Shown here piece after piece: positions 25,567 through 34,060 of a stretch of DNA of 64,000 nt. The position numbers were made by a program, and so were the translations under genes. Positions within the stretch are counted from its first letter, which is position 1, and each line of letters begins with the position of its first letter. The stretch comes from JAAXHV01 sp965207165. Lineage in GTDB: Bacteria; Pseudomonadota; Gammaproteobacteria; Eutrophobiales; Eutrophobiaceae. Location: assembly GCA_965207165.1 (NCBI GenBank), contig OZ242265.1, positions 310,001 to 374,000 of the forward strand. The letters are read 5' to 3'. Below the pieces are notes generated by a model. The model searched no databases. It was not told the origin of the DNA and saw only the letters and a list, made by a program, of their open reading frames with translations.

Positions 25567-26297
25567 AGTTGCTGGTCGATATCGGCAATACCCGGGTCAA
25601 ATGGGCGTGCGCTGAGGGTGACATCCTGTCCGGCCATGACGGGTTTATGTACACGCGGGATACGCTTGCCGGATTGCTTGCAAGCCACTGGCATTCATTG
25701 GCGCAACCTGGGCAGGTGCGCATCGCCAGTGTGGCCGATACCGGAACAACCGCTGAAGTCCTGGTATATACCAGGAAGACGTGGTCTCTGGAACCGCGCC
25801 TGGCCGTGACCGAAAAGGAACGGGCAGGCCTTACCAACGGGTATGCGGAAGTGTCAGCCATGGGGGTGGACCGCTGGCTGGCGATGCTGGCAGCCTGGAG
25901 CAGGTATAAAAGACCCGTTTGCGTCATTGACTGCGGCACCGCGATCACCGTTGATGTCATCCTGGGAGACGGCCGGCATGCAGGCGGTTTCATTCTCCCC
26001 GGCCTGGCGCTTGTGGCCTCGACCCTGGAACGGAAAACCCATGGTATTCAGGAACATCACGAAATGACCCCGGAACTGGAGTTCGGCCGTTCTACTTCGG
26101 ACTGCATCAGTAATGGTTTCGCTTTTGCGCTTGCAGGCCTGGTAGAACGGTGTGCAGCAAAAATCAGGGAAGAGGAAGGCGTTGAATTGCCGTTTGTTAT
26201 TACGGGAGGGTGGGCCGAACAGGCGCTGCCATTCTTGCCCGGTCATTATTCCCATGAACCTCATATTGTCCTGGAGGGTCTCAGTCTCATTTCGTAG
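25563..26297 (+). CDS. coaX: Type III pantothenate kinase
   Basis: 244-residue cytoplasmic kinase for the first step of CoA synthesis, ASKHA superfamily. Motifs are LVDIGNTRVKWA at the N-terminus (nucleotide binding), GVDRWLAMLAAW near residue 98 and IDCGTAITVDVI near residue 120, followed by GGFILPGL. The start is a TTG overlapping the birA stop codon, the usual birA-coaX arrangement. Type III kinases use K+ or NH4+ and are not inhibited by CoA; this is family knowledge. Confidence 0.95.
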   Translation: MKLLVDIGNTRVKWACAEGDILSGHDGFMYTRDTLAGLLASHWHSLAQPGQVRIASVADTGTTAEVLVYTRKTWSLEPRLAVTEKERAGLTNGYAEVSAMGVDRWLAMLAAWSRYKRPVCVIDCGTAITVDVILGDGRHAGGFILPGLALVASTLERKTHGIQEHHEMTPELEFGRSTSDCISNGFAFALAGLVERCAAKIREEEGVELPFVITGGWAEQALPFLPGHYSHEPHIVLEGLSLIS

Positions 26298-26442
26298 CGA
26301 TAGCGGATGCAGTCAATTGCCGCTGCATCCATGATGTCTGCCTGCAGCACGCACTGCTGCAACACCCAAGGAACAAAGCGGGAGGAAAAGTGGTCTAAGC
26401 AGGTGTAAACCGGTTTAAACCACTCTGCCGGAGAACGCCAAT

Positions 26443-26688
26443 ATGTTCGAGAAACGCAAAGACTTGTTGAAGTTCCTTGTCGTCGCAGAGACAGGCACAA
26501 TCCTCACCGCCGCGGACAAGCTTTCCATGACACAACCGGCCTTGTCGCGCACCATTACCCGGCTCGAAGAGCAGTTCAAGGGTCAATTATTCGAACGGAT
26601 ACCTACCGGCGTCCGGCTTACGCAGTTCGGCAGCCAGGTTGCTGAACAGTCACGCCGTATCCTGCGGGAAATTGAACTTGCTGAGGAA
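26443..26688 (+). pseudogene. LysR-family regulator, 5' part, interrupted by genomic element
   Basis: 82 codons encoding the winged-helix region MFEKRKDLLKFLVVAETGTI, then TQPALSRTITRLEEQFKGQL. At 26681-26688 the sequence CTGAGGAA marks the break. Beyond it the frame runs into foreign sequence and stops at 26739. The 3' part begins at 37076 in the frame expected if 26689-37075 is removed, giving a 313-codon protein. Alignment with the neighbouring intact paralogue (38244-39206) crosses the joint without gap. The gene is presumably inactive, although a short fusion of the DNA-binding domain with a foreign 17-residue tail could still be made. Confidence 0.92.
26681..26688 (+). other. Left junction core (attL-like) CTGAGGAA
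   Basis: CTGAGGAA inside codons of the LysR gene; the identical 8 bp recurs at 37068-37075 at the right junction. Extended, the two read CTGAGGAAAAG and CTGAGGAAGAG. It is read as the crossover core or target duplication of the inserted element. Confidence 0.7.
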
Positions 26689-26840
26689 AAGCAAATCCAC
26701 CGTTTTATGCGTTCCAATCCTTTCCCTTGCATTCCCTAACTATTTGATATTATTATAAATGTGTTGTTGACGGTTATTTTTCCTTCCTGTACAGTTCCGT
26801 GTGTATCGTTGGATCAATCGTAGGATCAGGAGAAAATGAC

Positions 26841-28028
26841 ATGCAACAATTTACCGACGCAAAAGCCCGAAGATTAAGCGCCCCCGGCCTCCACACGGTG
26901 GACACGACGCTGTATCTGAGAGTTACGGAGAGGGGTAAGTACTGGGTACAGCGAATCACCATTAAAGGCAAGCGCCACGATCTTGGCCTGGGTGCGTTTC
27001 CGGTCGTGAGTGTGGACGAGGCCCGGGAGACGGCATTCCAAAACCGGCGCCTCGTCCGCGCCGGCGGGGATCCGCTGGCGGAAAAGCGCAAGGCGCTGAA
27101 ACCGGACTTTGAAGCGGCAGCCACGGCGTCTCTGGACACCCTGCGGCCGACATGGCGTAGCGGCAAGACTGAAAAGGACTGGCTGCGGTGCATGGACACT
27201 TATGTTCTCCCGCATATCGGGCACAAGCGGATCGATCTGATCGACCGGGCGGATATTCTTAACATTCTGGTTCCCTTGTGGGCCAAAAAAAACGCAACGG
27301 CGCGCCGGTTGAGAGGCTGGATCAAGGCCGTTTTCTCATGGGCGCAGGCGTTCGGCCATATCGAGACTAACCTGGCTGCTGACGCCATCAGCGCGGTGCT
27401 TCCAAAGGGTGCTGGCAATACAAAGCATCGTAGGGCATTGAACCATACTGAGGTCAGGGACGCATTAGTCCAGACCGACAACGCGACGGCTTGCGACGCT
27501 GCGAAGCTGTGTCTGCGGTTTATCGCGTTAACAGCTGTCCGCAGCAACGAAGCACGGGCCGCACGCTGGAGTGAGATTGACCTTGATAACAAAACCTGGT
27601 CAATCCCGGCGGTACGCATGAAATCGAACCGGGAGCATAGAGTGCCCTTGTCAGACCAGTCGATAGACATATTGGAAAAGGCCAGAGTGCTTCGGGACAA
27701 GTCAGATCTGGTTTTCCCGTCACCCATGAAACAGGGCAAGCCGTTAACCAATGCGACGATGATGCTGTTATTACAGAGGGCGGGGTTGGCTGACAGGGCG
27801 ACCGTTCACGGGTTGAGGTCGTCATTCCGTGACTGGTGTGCTGAAAGCGGCAAGGACCGCCAATTGGCGGAGATGGCCCTGGCGCACGTGGTGCCGGGTG
27901 TTGAAGGCAGTTATTTCAGATCTGACCTGTTTGCACGGCGCGAGCGTCTTATGCAGCAATGGGCGGATTATATCACCGGAGCGGGTCCGGCGAAGGTGGT
28001 GAGGTTGAATTCAGGCAGAAACCCTTAA
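26841..28028 (+). CDS. Tyrosine recombinase/integrase with DUF4102-type N-terminal arm domain
   Basis: 395 residues from the ATG preceded by AGGAGA at 26827-26832. The N-terminal arm-binding domain shows RVTERGKYWVQRITIKGKRH and LGAFPVVSVDEARE, as in P4-type integrases. Catalytic residues of the tyrosine recombinase domain are visible: Arg in RFIALTAVRSNEARAARW, HGLRSSFRDW, His in ALAHVV and the nucleophilic Tyr in GVEGSYFRS. It lies 150 bp from the left junction and is the likely enzyme for integration and excision. This family usually targets tRNA genes; here the target is protein-coding. Confidence 0.95.
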   Translation: MQQFTDAKARRLSAPGLHTVDTTLYLRVTERGKYWVQRITIKGKRHDLGLGAFPVVSVDEARETAFQNRRLVRAGGDPLAEKRKALKPDFEAAATASLDTLRPTWRSGKTEKDWLRCMDTYVLPHIGHKRIDLIDRADILNILVPLWAKKNATARRLRGWIKAVFSWAQAFGHIETNLAADAISAVLPKGAGNTKHRRALNHTEVRDALVQTDNATACDAAKLCLRFIALTAVRSNEARAARWSEIDLDNKTWSIPAVRMKSNREHRVPLSDQSIDILEKARVLRDKSDLVFPSPMKQGKPLTNATMMLLLQRAGLADRATVHGLRSSFRDWCAESGKDRQLAEMALAHVVPGVEGSYFRSDLFARRERLMQQWADYITGAGPAKVVRLNSGRNP

Positions 28029-28398
28029 CCAAAACGACACTATCGGGATCGCCGTTACCGGAATTCAGGGTTGGTGCCGAGAGTACATCTATAGCATCGC
28101 CCTGCGCTTTGAGCACATGGATTGGATTGAGGTAATGTAAGTTGAGCAGGCGATTGAATGAATCGGCGGCTTTGTAGCCGTCTTCATGGCCACTGTGCCG
28201 GGAAGGCATTGGCAAGTGTAGTGCTTGCAGACGCAAGGACTGGCCGGTTCAATGAAGTGACCAAGCATCCAGACCCAATTGTCGTTGCTAGTGTTAATAC
28301 AGGACTGGGTTCAGGTTGGTTTGCCATGAATCAGAGCCGCGACATTGTTGCAAGTAGTAGCAGGTTCCCAACAATTCAAACACACAATATGGGTTTCG
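28029..28398. other. Gap after integrase, no convincing gene
   Basis: 370 bp. A minus-strand frame from about 28236 runs into the 3' end of the integrase (27973) and encodes 87 residues including GYKAADSFNRLLNLHYLNP. It may be the remnant of a lost gene, but it has no recognisable family or ribosome-binding site. The plus-strand frame 28158-28454 overlaps the M48 gene and looks spurious. Confidence 0.4.
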
Positions 28399-29238
28399 CT
28401 AATCCGGTTTGTTATGATGCGCTTTGCGTCCCAAGCGGCGGGCTAGGGACTTAATCTTGACGGTGCGTTCAATACCCATCGGGTGAGTAATGCTGTAGCC
28501 CTGGCGGCGTTTTTGCAGGCTGTAGAGTGCTTCTTCCAGCCTTATCGCGCCAGCGAGGTCATAACCGGCTTCATGAGCCCAAACGGCACCGAGGTAATCG
28601 GCCTCCCTTTCATTGTCGCGACTGAATCGGTTCGCCTCAAAGGTAACGTTGCTGCGTTTCTCACTACGTTCTCTTCCGTGGTTTAGTTTAAGGTGGGCGA
28701 GTTCGTGGCCTAAGAGGGCAGCGGTCATGTGGACATCGTTGCCGAGCATATCAAGCATAGCCAGGTTCAGTCTGACAATGGGTAGTCTGACGGTGTTGTT
28801 CTTATCGTTCGGCGCATCGAAAAGGTTGGTGCGCGCAGGCACGACCGTTTCTCCCCGTTTGAGTTTTAGCGCGTCGGCATCTTTGGGTGTGGGCAGGTCA
28901 GGCAGTTGTTTAGGAAAGCGGCGGTACCCGGCGAAGGCGTTGGGGGAGTCGGATTTATCTTTTGTTCTCTGGTGGATAAGTAGCTGAGCAGGTGTCTCGG
29001 AGGCCTCGATTATGCTTTGCATTACCGCGTAGAGATAAAGGACCTGTTTGCGCTCTACGGTCGTTACTGTTGTGTTGTGGACGGTAAGGTGTATGACGGG
29101 GGCGTCCACCTTGGCGAGTTCTTCGATGAGCCAGGTCTGCTCGGGTAACAAGGCGGTGGGAGCAGTCGCAGCAATGAATGAGTGCAGACAAAGATAGAGA
29201 GCGGCCAGCTGTATAACATGTTGGGGAACCTGAGTCAT
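28399..29238 (-). CDS. M48-type zinc metalloprotease, exported or membrane-anchored
   Basis: 279 residues from the ATG at 29238, which places a hydrophobic leader QLAALYLCLHSFIAATA at the N-terminus. The gluzincin motif ALLGHELAHLKLNHGRERSE is near residue 165 and the third zinc ligand is in DNEREADYLGAVWAHEAG about 40 residues later, the pattern of M48 peptidases (BepA, LoiP, HtpX relatives). The C-terminus has HPMGIERTVKIKSLARRLG, also usual in the family. There is no C-terminal TPR. It is divergent from the helicase gene with about 128 bp between starts, so the two may share regulation. It lies inside the integrated element. Confidence 0.88.
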   Translation of the reverse strand: MTQVPQHVIQLAALYLCLHSFIAATAPTALLPEQTWLIEELAKVDAPVIHLTVHNTTVTTVERKQVLYLYAVMQSIIEASETPAQLLIHQRTKDKSDSPNAFAGYRRFPKQLPDLPTPKDADALKLKRGETVVPARTNLFDAPNDKNNTVRLPIVRLNLAMLDMLGNDVHMTAALLGHELAHLKLNHGRERSEKRSNVTFEANRFSRDNEREADYLGAVWAHEAGYDLAGAIRLEEALYSLQKRRQGYSITHPMGIERTVKIKSLARRLGRKAHHNKPD

Positions 29239-29366
29239 TTTATTTGTCACGCTAAGTAATAGTATTATATCTGCATACTTAATGTGGTGAGCTAGAAACA
29301 TCTTTTAATGATCAACAAAGCAACTGATAACAGTTGCCGTTGAAATGAACCGTTGGAAAAGACAGC

Positions 29367-32294
29367 ATGGGGGTTGGATCATATTTCTCGTGTCATACAA
29401 ACACGATTGGAAAGTTTGGAGATTCTGTGCACGTTAGACGAACAAGGATAGCCTCGTTCATCTTCGCGTTTCTCCATCCGGGAGACGCGAAAGCCGCCAT
29501 GGTCAATGGGGATATACTGGAACTGGAAGACACATTTGGGTCGACGGAAATTCACGTTCGGAATATCCATTCGGCAGATATAGCGAATGGCTGGTTCTGG
29601 AGCGGTACTCAAATCCGCTCATTATCCCAGGTAGTGACTGTATCCGGGTTGTCCCGAGCCACCGCAGAGACCTTCGTAACCGCATTGGAGAGAGCAAGAG
29701 TCCGCTGGTGGTCAAAAACTCTTACAGCAAACAACGAGGCACTCCGTTCCGTGTATGACCGCTTGGAACAGTTTACAGACCCATCCCGATACATAACTCA
29801 CAGCATGGTTACAAATCTGGAGGACGAAGCCAGGGACGTGGTTGACCAGTTCCCTTCACAATGGCCCGACAGTCTGTCCGGAAATATAGAAATCCGCATG
29901 TTGGAAGCTGCACAGGACTTCTTAATTAACCCAAGGGACCGACGGGCGAATGCTAATGCTATTTTTGTGGTTGATGAGTTGAATCGATCAAAGGTACTCT
30001 TCGACAAAATCGAATCCAGGCCTCTCACTGACGAGCAGCGCAGAGCGGTCGTCGTTGACGAGGACAGAAACTTGGTAGTTGCGGCTGCAGGCAGCGGTAA
30101 GACCTCTGTGATCGTGGCAAAAGCGGGCTGGGTTATCTTAAAACAATATCGGCAGCCATCAGAATTGCTACTGCTGGCATTCGCAAGAGATGCCCAGAAA
30201 GAAATGGAAGACAGGGTTCGTAATCGCCTCGGTATCAGAGTGGGAGCCCAGATTACCGTTCGAACCTTCCATAGCCTGGGCATGGCTATCATTGGCGAGG
30301 TAGAACGCAAGCGCCCGGCGCTGTCGAGGGTGGCCGAGGATGAAAAGGCCCTATTGGCTCTGTTGAAAGGTATCATTACCGATTTGGTCACCAATCTGGA
30401 ATTCTCGAAGATCATGCTCAGGTGGTTCCAGGAATTTTTCGCGCCCTATCGCAGTGAACACGACTTTCGAACACAGGGTGAATACTGGAATTACATCCGT
30501 ACAAACGAGATCCGGTCGCTGCAAGGCGAAAAGGTCAAAAGTTTTGAGGAGTGCATAATCGCCAACTTCCTATATCTCAACGGCGTAACCTATAAATACG
30601 AACGTCCCTACGAGCACGAAACTGCTACGCCAGAAAAAACGCAATATCTCCCGGACTTCACCCTTCCGGATTCCGGGATTTACATCGAACATTTTGCACT
30701 CTCCAAGTCGGGTAATCCTCCTCCATTCATAAACAGAACGGACTATCTTGAGTCGATGGCATGGAAGCAGGAGCTCCACGCTGAACACGGCACGGTACTC
30801 ATTGAAACCTTCAGCCATGAAAACGCCGATGGCAAGCTGACTCAGCGACTGGCTGCCAAACTGGCCGACCATGGGGTAACACTCTCTCCGATACCCACCG
30901 ACAAGACCTTTGCCATCCTGGAGGAGCAAGGTCGAATAGACCCATTCACGCGCCTGGTTGCCACTTTCCTAGAGCACTACAAGGGAGCGCAGTTATCTAC
31001 CGAAGAAATTGCCAGGCGGGCCGCGAAAGCGCCCAACCGACTGCGGGCTGAGGCCTTTGTTTCCGTCTTTAAACCGATTTTCGAGCGTTATGAGGCTTTT
31101 CTGGATTGCCAACAGCAGGTCGACTTCAACAGCATGATCAGTAAAGCGACGGAACACGTGGAGAAAGGGCGCTACCGTTCCCCATTCGGCTACATACTCG
31201 TTGATGAGTTCCAGGACATTTCACCGGGAAGGGCGCGGCTATTGAAGGCGTTGCTGGATGCATCCGATTCAGCACAGTTGTTTGCCGTCGGTGATGACTG
31301 GCAGGCCATCTACCGGTTTACCGGCTCGGACATTGCCATTATGCGAGAGTTTCGGGAGAGGTTCGGTGAGAGTGAACGCATCAACCTGGAGACAACATTC
31401 CGGTGTTCGAATCGCATTGCTGACATTGCAACGGAATTTGTTCTAAAAAATCCTTCACAAATTCGCAAGAATGTTACCACCGTACACCAGGCCAATAAGC
31501 CTGGTGTGCATATCGGCCTATCCTCAGATGGTTGTCCCGATTTGCTCAGGGAGTCACTGAATAAGATTGCCGCAGACGTAGCGGAGAGCGGCGAGCAGTC
31601 TACGGTTTTGTTGTTGGGCCGGTACTGGCGCTCCCAGCCTAAGAACATTAGTGAGTTGAAGAGGGAATATCGCATTCTTAAGCTTACTTACATGACTGTG
31701 CACCGATCAAAAGGTCTTGAGGCCGACTACGTTGTGGTGCTGGACCTGTGCTCCGGGAATTATGGCTTTCCCTCAGAGTTTAATGATGATCCTATACTTG
31801 ATCTCGTTCTTGCAGCGCCAGAGGAACATCCCAATGCCGAGGAGCGGCGTCTGTTTTATGTCGCCATGACGCGGGCCAGGCGTGGTGTCTATCTTCTTGC
31901 TGATAGCGGACCGCCTTCTTCATTCGTCAGGGAATTGATACAGGACGGTTATGATGTAACCGTATTCGGTCGACCGCTGGACAAGGATGTTGCCTGTCCG
32001 AAATGTGAAGATGGTCGCCTTGAGCAGAGAGAAAACTCTCAGGATGGGGGCAAGTTTTACGGCTGCTCAAACTGGCCATACTGCGACTACACACAGTCTG
32101 CATGCCCCATTTGCAGAAATGGACTCCTGGTAAAAACCGGCGAGAAGTACCGTTGTCGTGACTGCGGTCATTCCGTCCAGATATGCCCGAATTGCGACGG
32201 ATGGTTGCTGACGAAGAGTGGGAAATATGGCATGTTTTTCGGTTGCTCAAATTATCCCATCTGTGACTACTCCCGAAACACCAATAGAACTTAA
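29367..32294 (+). CDS. Helicase IV-like SF1 helicase with nuclease-like insertion and C-terminal zinc ribbons
   Basis: 975-residue protein. Core motifs match helicase IV (HelD): Walker A AAAGSGKTS with Lys245, LLLAFARDAQKEMEDR, YILVDEFQDISPGRARLL (Asp613-Asp617), FAVGDDWQAIYRFTGSD, MTVHRSKGLEADYVVVLD and VAMTRARRGVY. Between motifs Ia and II lies an insertion absent from E. coli HelD, about residues 380-500, with YLPDFTLP (Asp430), IYIEHFAL (Glu441) and MAWKQELHAEHGTVLIETF, which looks like a PD-(D/E)XK nuclease or its relic. Residues about 875-970 hold three Cys4 modules of the topoisomerase I zinc-ribbon type. It probably unwinds and trims DNA; a role in defence or element maintenance is inference. 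Confidence 0.85.
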   Translation: MGVGSYFSCHTNTIGKFGDSVHVRRTRIASFIFAFLHPGDAKAAMVNGDILELEDTFGSTEIHVRNIHSADIANGWFWSGTQIRSLSQVVTVSGLSRATAETFVTALERARVRWWSKTLTANNEALRSVYDRLEQFTDPSRYITHSMVTNLEDEARDVVDQFPSQWPDSLSGNIEIRMLEAAQDFLINPRDRRANANAIFVVDELNRSKVLFDKIESRPLTDEQRRAVVVDEDRNLVVAAAGSGKTSVIVAKAGWVILKQYRQPSELLLLAFARDAQKEMEDRVRNRLGIRVGAQITVRTFHSLGMAIIGEVERKRPALSRVAEDEKALLALLKGIITDLVTNLEFSKIMLRWFQEFFAPYRSEHDFRTQGEYWNYIRTNEIRSLQGEKVKSFEECIIANFLYLNGVTYKYERPYEHETATPEKTQYLPDFTLPDSGIYIEHFALSKSGNPPPFINRTDYLESMAWKQELHAEHGTVLIETFSHENADGKLTQRLAAKLADHGVTLSPIPTDKTFAILEEQGRIDPFTRLVATFLEHYKGAQLSTEEIARRAAKAPNRLRAEAFVSVFKPIFERYEAFLDCQQQVDFNSMISKATEHVEKGRYRSPFGYILVDEFQDISPGRARLLKALLDASDSAQLFAVGDDWQAIYRFTGSDIAIMREFRERFGESERINLETTFRCSNRIADIATEFVLKNPSQIRKNVTTVHQANKPGVHIGLSSDGCPDLLRESLNKIAADVAESGEQSTVLLLGRYWRSQPKNISELKREYRILKLTYMTVHRSKGLEADYVVVLDLCSGNYGFPSEFNDDPILDLVLAAPEEHPNAEERRLFYVAMTRARRGVYLLADSGPPSSFVRELIQDGYDVTVFGRPLDKDVACPKCEDGRLEQRENSQDGGKFYGCSNWPYCDYTQSACPICRNGLLVKTGEKYRCRDCGHSVQICPNCDGWLLTKSGKYGMFFGCSNYPICDYSRNTNRT

Positions 32295-32383
32295 TTACCA
32301 TCAACTAAAAGATTGGCCTGGGTTTGACGGTGGACAGTTCTACCAGGCCGAACAGCCTGTTGAACATGTTCATCCGCCCCATC

Positions 32384-32593
32384 TCATCCGAGAAGGCTGA
32401 AGGTGGCCCGCCCTTGCCGCATGAAGTAGACGGTATTGCCATCGGCATTGCCCAGGCAGTGGCGGTTCAGGTAAGTCGTGTACGTGTCATGCCCCCAGCC
32501 CGGGCAGGCCTGCCTCACGTCGGCAGCCGTGAAGCGCTCAGACAACCTTTCCTCATTCAAGGCGCGCTGTACGTCGTCAACGAACCGTCTCAT
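32384..32593 (-). CDS. Small hypothetical protein, second of an overlapping pair
   Basis: 69 residues, with ERFTAADVRQACPGWGHDTY as a possible helix-turn-helix-like region and TYLNRHCLGNADGNTVYFMR after it. The start overlaps the stop of the upstream gene by 4 bp (ATGA), suggesting coupled translation. The family was not recognised. Composition and lack of overlapping alternatives support a real gene in the integrated element. It could be a small nucleic-acid-binding protein, but this is only a guess. Confidence 0.5.
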   Translation of the reverse strand: MRRFVDDVQRALNEERLSERFTAADVRQACPGWGHDTYTTYLNRHCLGNADGNTVYFMRQGRATFSLLG

Positions 32594-32859
32594 CCAGTCT
32601 TGCCCTTGATAATCTCATTGGCCACGTGATTCAGCACGTCCTCGGCTTCTTCCTGGTACTCGCCGACTTCCTCGCCGGCCAGCGTACCAGCCTTGAAGCG
32701 GATGATGATGGCGACGTCCTTGGGTTCGGTAGTGCCGGGGTCCACAGTGGCCGTCCAGGTGAAGGCGTCGCGCTGACGGTCGAGACGCGGCCCGGACAAA
32801 TGAATGTCGGTATTGCTCAATAGGGTTCCTCCCCGTTTCAAAGTGAAAAGACCACACAC
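32590..32859 (-). CDS. Small acidic hypothetical protein, first of an overlapping pair
   Basis: 89 residues with a beta-rich centre (RQRDAFTWTATVDPGTTEP, DVAIIIRFKAGTLAGEEV) and an acidic helical C-terminus (EYQEEAEDVLNHVANEIIKG). No family was recognised and no membrane or signal sequence is seen. The 4-bp overlap with the next gene suggests a two-gene operon. A later start at the TTG of LLSNTDIHLSG is possible. Confidence 0.5.
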   Translation of the reverse strand: MCGLFTLKRGGTLLSNTDIHLSGPRLDRQRDAFTWTATVDPGTTEPKDVAIIIRFKAGTLAGEEVGEYQEEAEDVLNHVANEIIKGKTG

Positions 32860-33198
32860 CCTGTCTGGAAGAGGTTGACGGCCAGTTCATTGGTGGGTAC
32901 TGCTGCTATCATACAGAACAGCAAGCCGCCGGGACAGGTTAATCGTTCCAAAATCCGTTATCGTTAATAAAGGCTGCTCACCTCAGCGGGATGGATGCGC
33001 GGCCCGCGGCCTGTACCTTGGCTTTGCAGTTGGCCCTGCTGTCAGAGAAGGAACAACATGAACTGATTATAAACTCCATCATCAGCCAACCCCACATTAA
33101 CATCCCCGTTTCACTGCACTGAACACGTTTCCGAATAACGTATACCGACTAAGAATAGCTTCCTTTAATCATTTTAATAGGAGTGAGGGCAAGATAGG

Positions 33199-33215
33199 CA
33201 TTGTGTGACACAATG
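33199..33215. promoter_or_regulatory. Palindrome CATTGTG-TGA-CACAATG
   Basis: Perfect 7-bp inverted repeat with a 3-bp centre. Its size fits a small homodimeric repressor operator. No gene start lies within 100 bp, so its target is unknown. Confidence 0.35.
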
Positions 33216-33267
33216 GCCGAGAGATAGACCTCTGAAACCGCAACCACGTTTACCGCCCTGGCCATAA

Positions 33268-33432
33268 CAACAATTCAGCATTGACCGCGCCGTCACGCCG
33301 GGCAGCCACAGCTATAAAGCTATGGAATCCATCCGCCACGGACTGGACCGGCAAACCCCACGACATGCAGACCTGTGGCCTGTGCCCGGTCCTGTCACTC
33401 GTCACGCGTCATCGTATCCATGCGCAGGGTAA
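33268..33432 (+). pseudogene. Possible remnant of an IS21-type transposase (IstA C-terminus)
   Basis: An open frame of 54 codons without start contains SHSYKAMESIRHGLDRQTP, which resembles the SYKSVxSILxxGLDR pattern near the end of IstA transposases. It is bounded by stops on both sides. Direct repeats of about 17 bp at 33958 and 33981 are compatible with multiple terminal binding sites of IS21 elements. The match is from memory of the pattern and short, hence low confidence. Confidence 0.3.
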
Positions 33433-33500
33433 CCGTCCGGTCCGGCGGCGCCCGCGATGTGGTCAGCTCAGCCATCAGGTTATGCCAATGAATCATTTGG

Positions 33501-33610
33501 CCCCGTTGCAAACGGGGGGGTCAAGGGGGGGTATCCCCCTCTTGCGAGACTCCTGGTACAGAACGAAGTTTTGTATACAGGAGTAGTCTCGCCCCTGCCG
33601 TTAACGACAG
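33501..33610. repeat. Cluster of four consecutive hairpins
   Basis: CCCCGTT-GCA-AACGGGG (33501-33517), AGGGGG/CCCCCT (33524-33540), an imperfect 20-bp inverted repeat (33545-33564 with 33568-33591, one 3-nt bulge) and CTGCCGTTAACGACAG (33595-33610, one mismatch). They follow each other without space. This could be a structured RNA, a recombination site or IS end debris. Confidence 0.5.
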
Positions 33611-34048
33611 TAATCGACCGTGTGAGTTGTTCCCTGGCAGCCTGATCCGGTGGTCTGTGTCGGATAACCTGTCACAAGGTGAATCCGGTTGTTCGATTAG
33701 CCGGTATTTATCCGTCGTCATCCACTCAGCCATGCGGCTGAATATATCCCGCAGGAGCACGGACCGGCTGGCGCGTCTGGCCTGGTTCATCCTGGACAAC
33801 CTGATCCAATCAACAACCAGGGCACACAGGTCAACCCCTGGCAACACGGCCCAATACCCGCAATGAGCGCCTCGTTAAAGACAAATACAAACAAAAGTTG
33901 ACTACCAGTACACTGACTGAGGCATAATTATCAAAACCCACGTCACAACGCGCTCAGAGGTGGCAGCTTTGGTGCGTTCCAGGTGGCAGCCTTCGTGAAA
34001 TGGGTGGTAGAGTTCAGTGAAATATGCACTCAGGTGCTTTTTGTTTAC

Positions 34049-34053
34049 AGGAG
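34049..34053 (+). promoter_or_regulatory. Ribosome-binding site AGGAG of the RTX gene
   Basis: AGGAG seven bases before the ATG at 34061. It decides the start in favour of 34061 over the in-frame upstream start at 33983, which has no such site. Confidence 0.7.
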
Positions 34054-34060
34054 ACAGGTT

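Larger units (their letters stand above)
32860..34048. other. Gene-poor stretch with small ORF, palindrome, hairpins and IS debris
   Basis: About 1.2 kb without a convincing gene. It holds a possible 43-codon ORF at 32991-33122 (ending IISQPHINIPVSLH), a palindrome at 33199-33215, a possible IS21-type transposase remnant at 33268-33432, a hairpin cluster at 33501-33610, and two 17-bp direct repeats, AGGTGGCAGCTTTGGTG (33958-33974) and its near copy at 33981-33997. Longer frames on either strand lack family features. Confidence 0.5.

Noticed and set aside
28158..28454. Plus-strand frame of 98 codons between integrase and protease
   Set aside because: Overlaps the end of the M48 gene on the other strand, no ribosome-binding site and no recognisable domain.
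33595..33610. CGTTAACG palindrome as an integron attC core
   Set aside because: The GTTRRRY core is not matched and no integron integrase or cassette array is present.
33521..33847. Minus-strand 108-codon frame in the element
   Set aside because: It runs through the hairpin cluster, starts without a ribosome-binding site and shows no family pattern.
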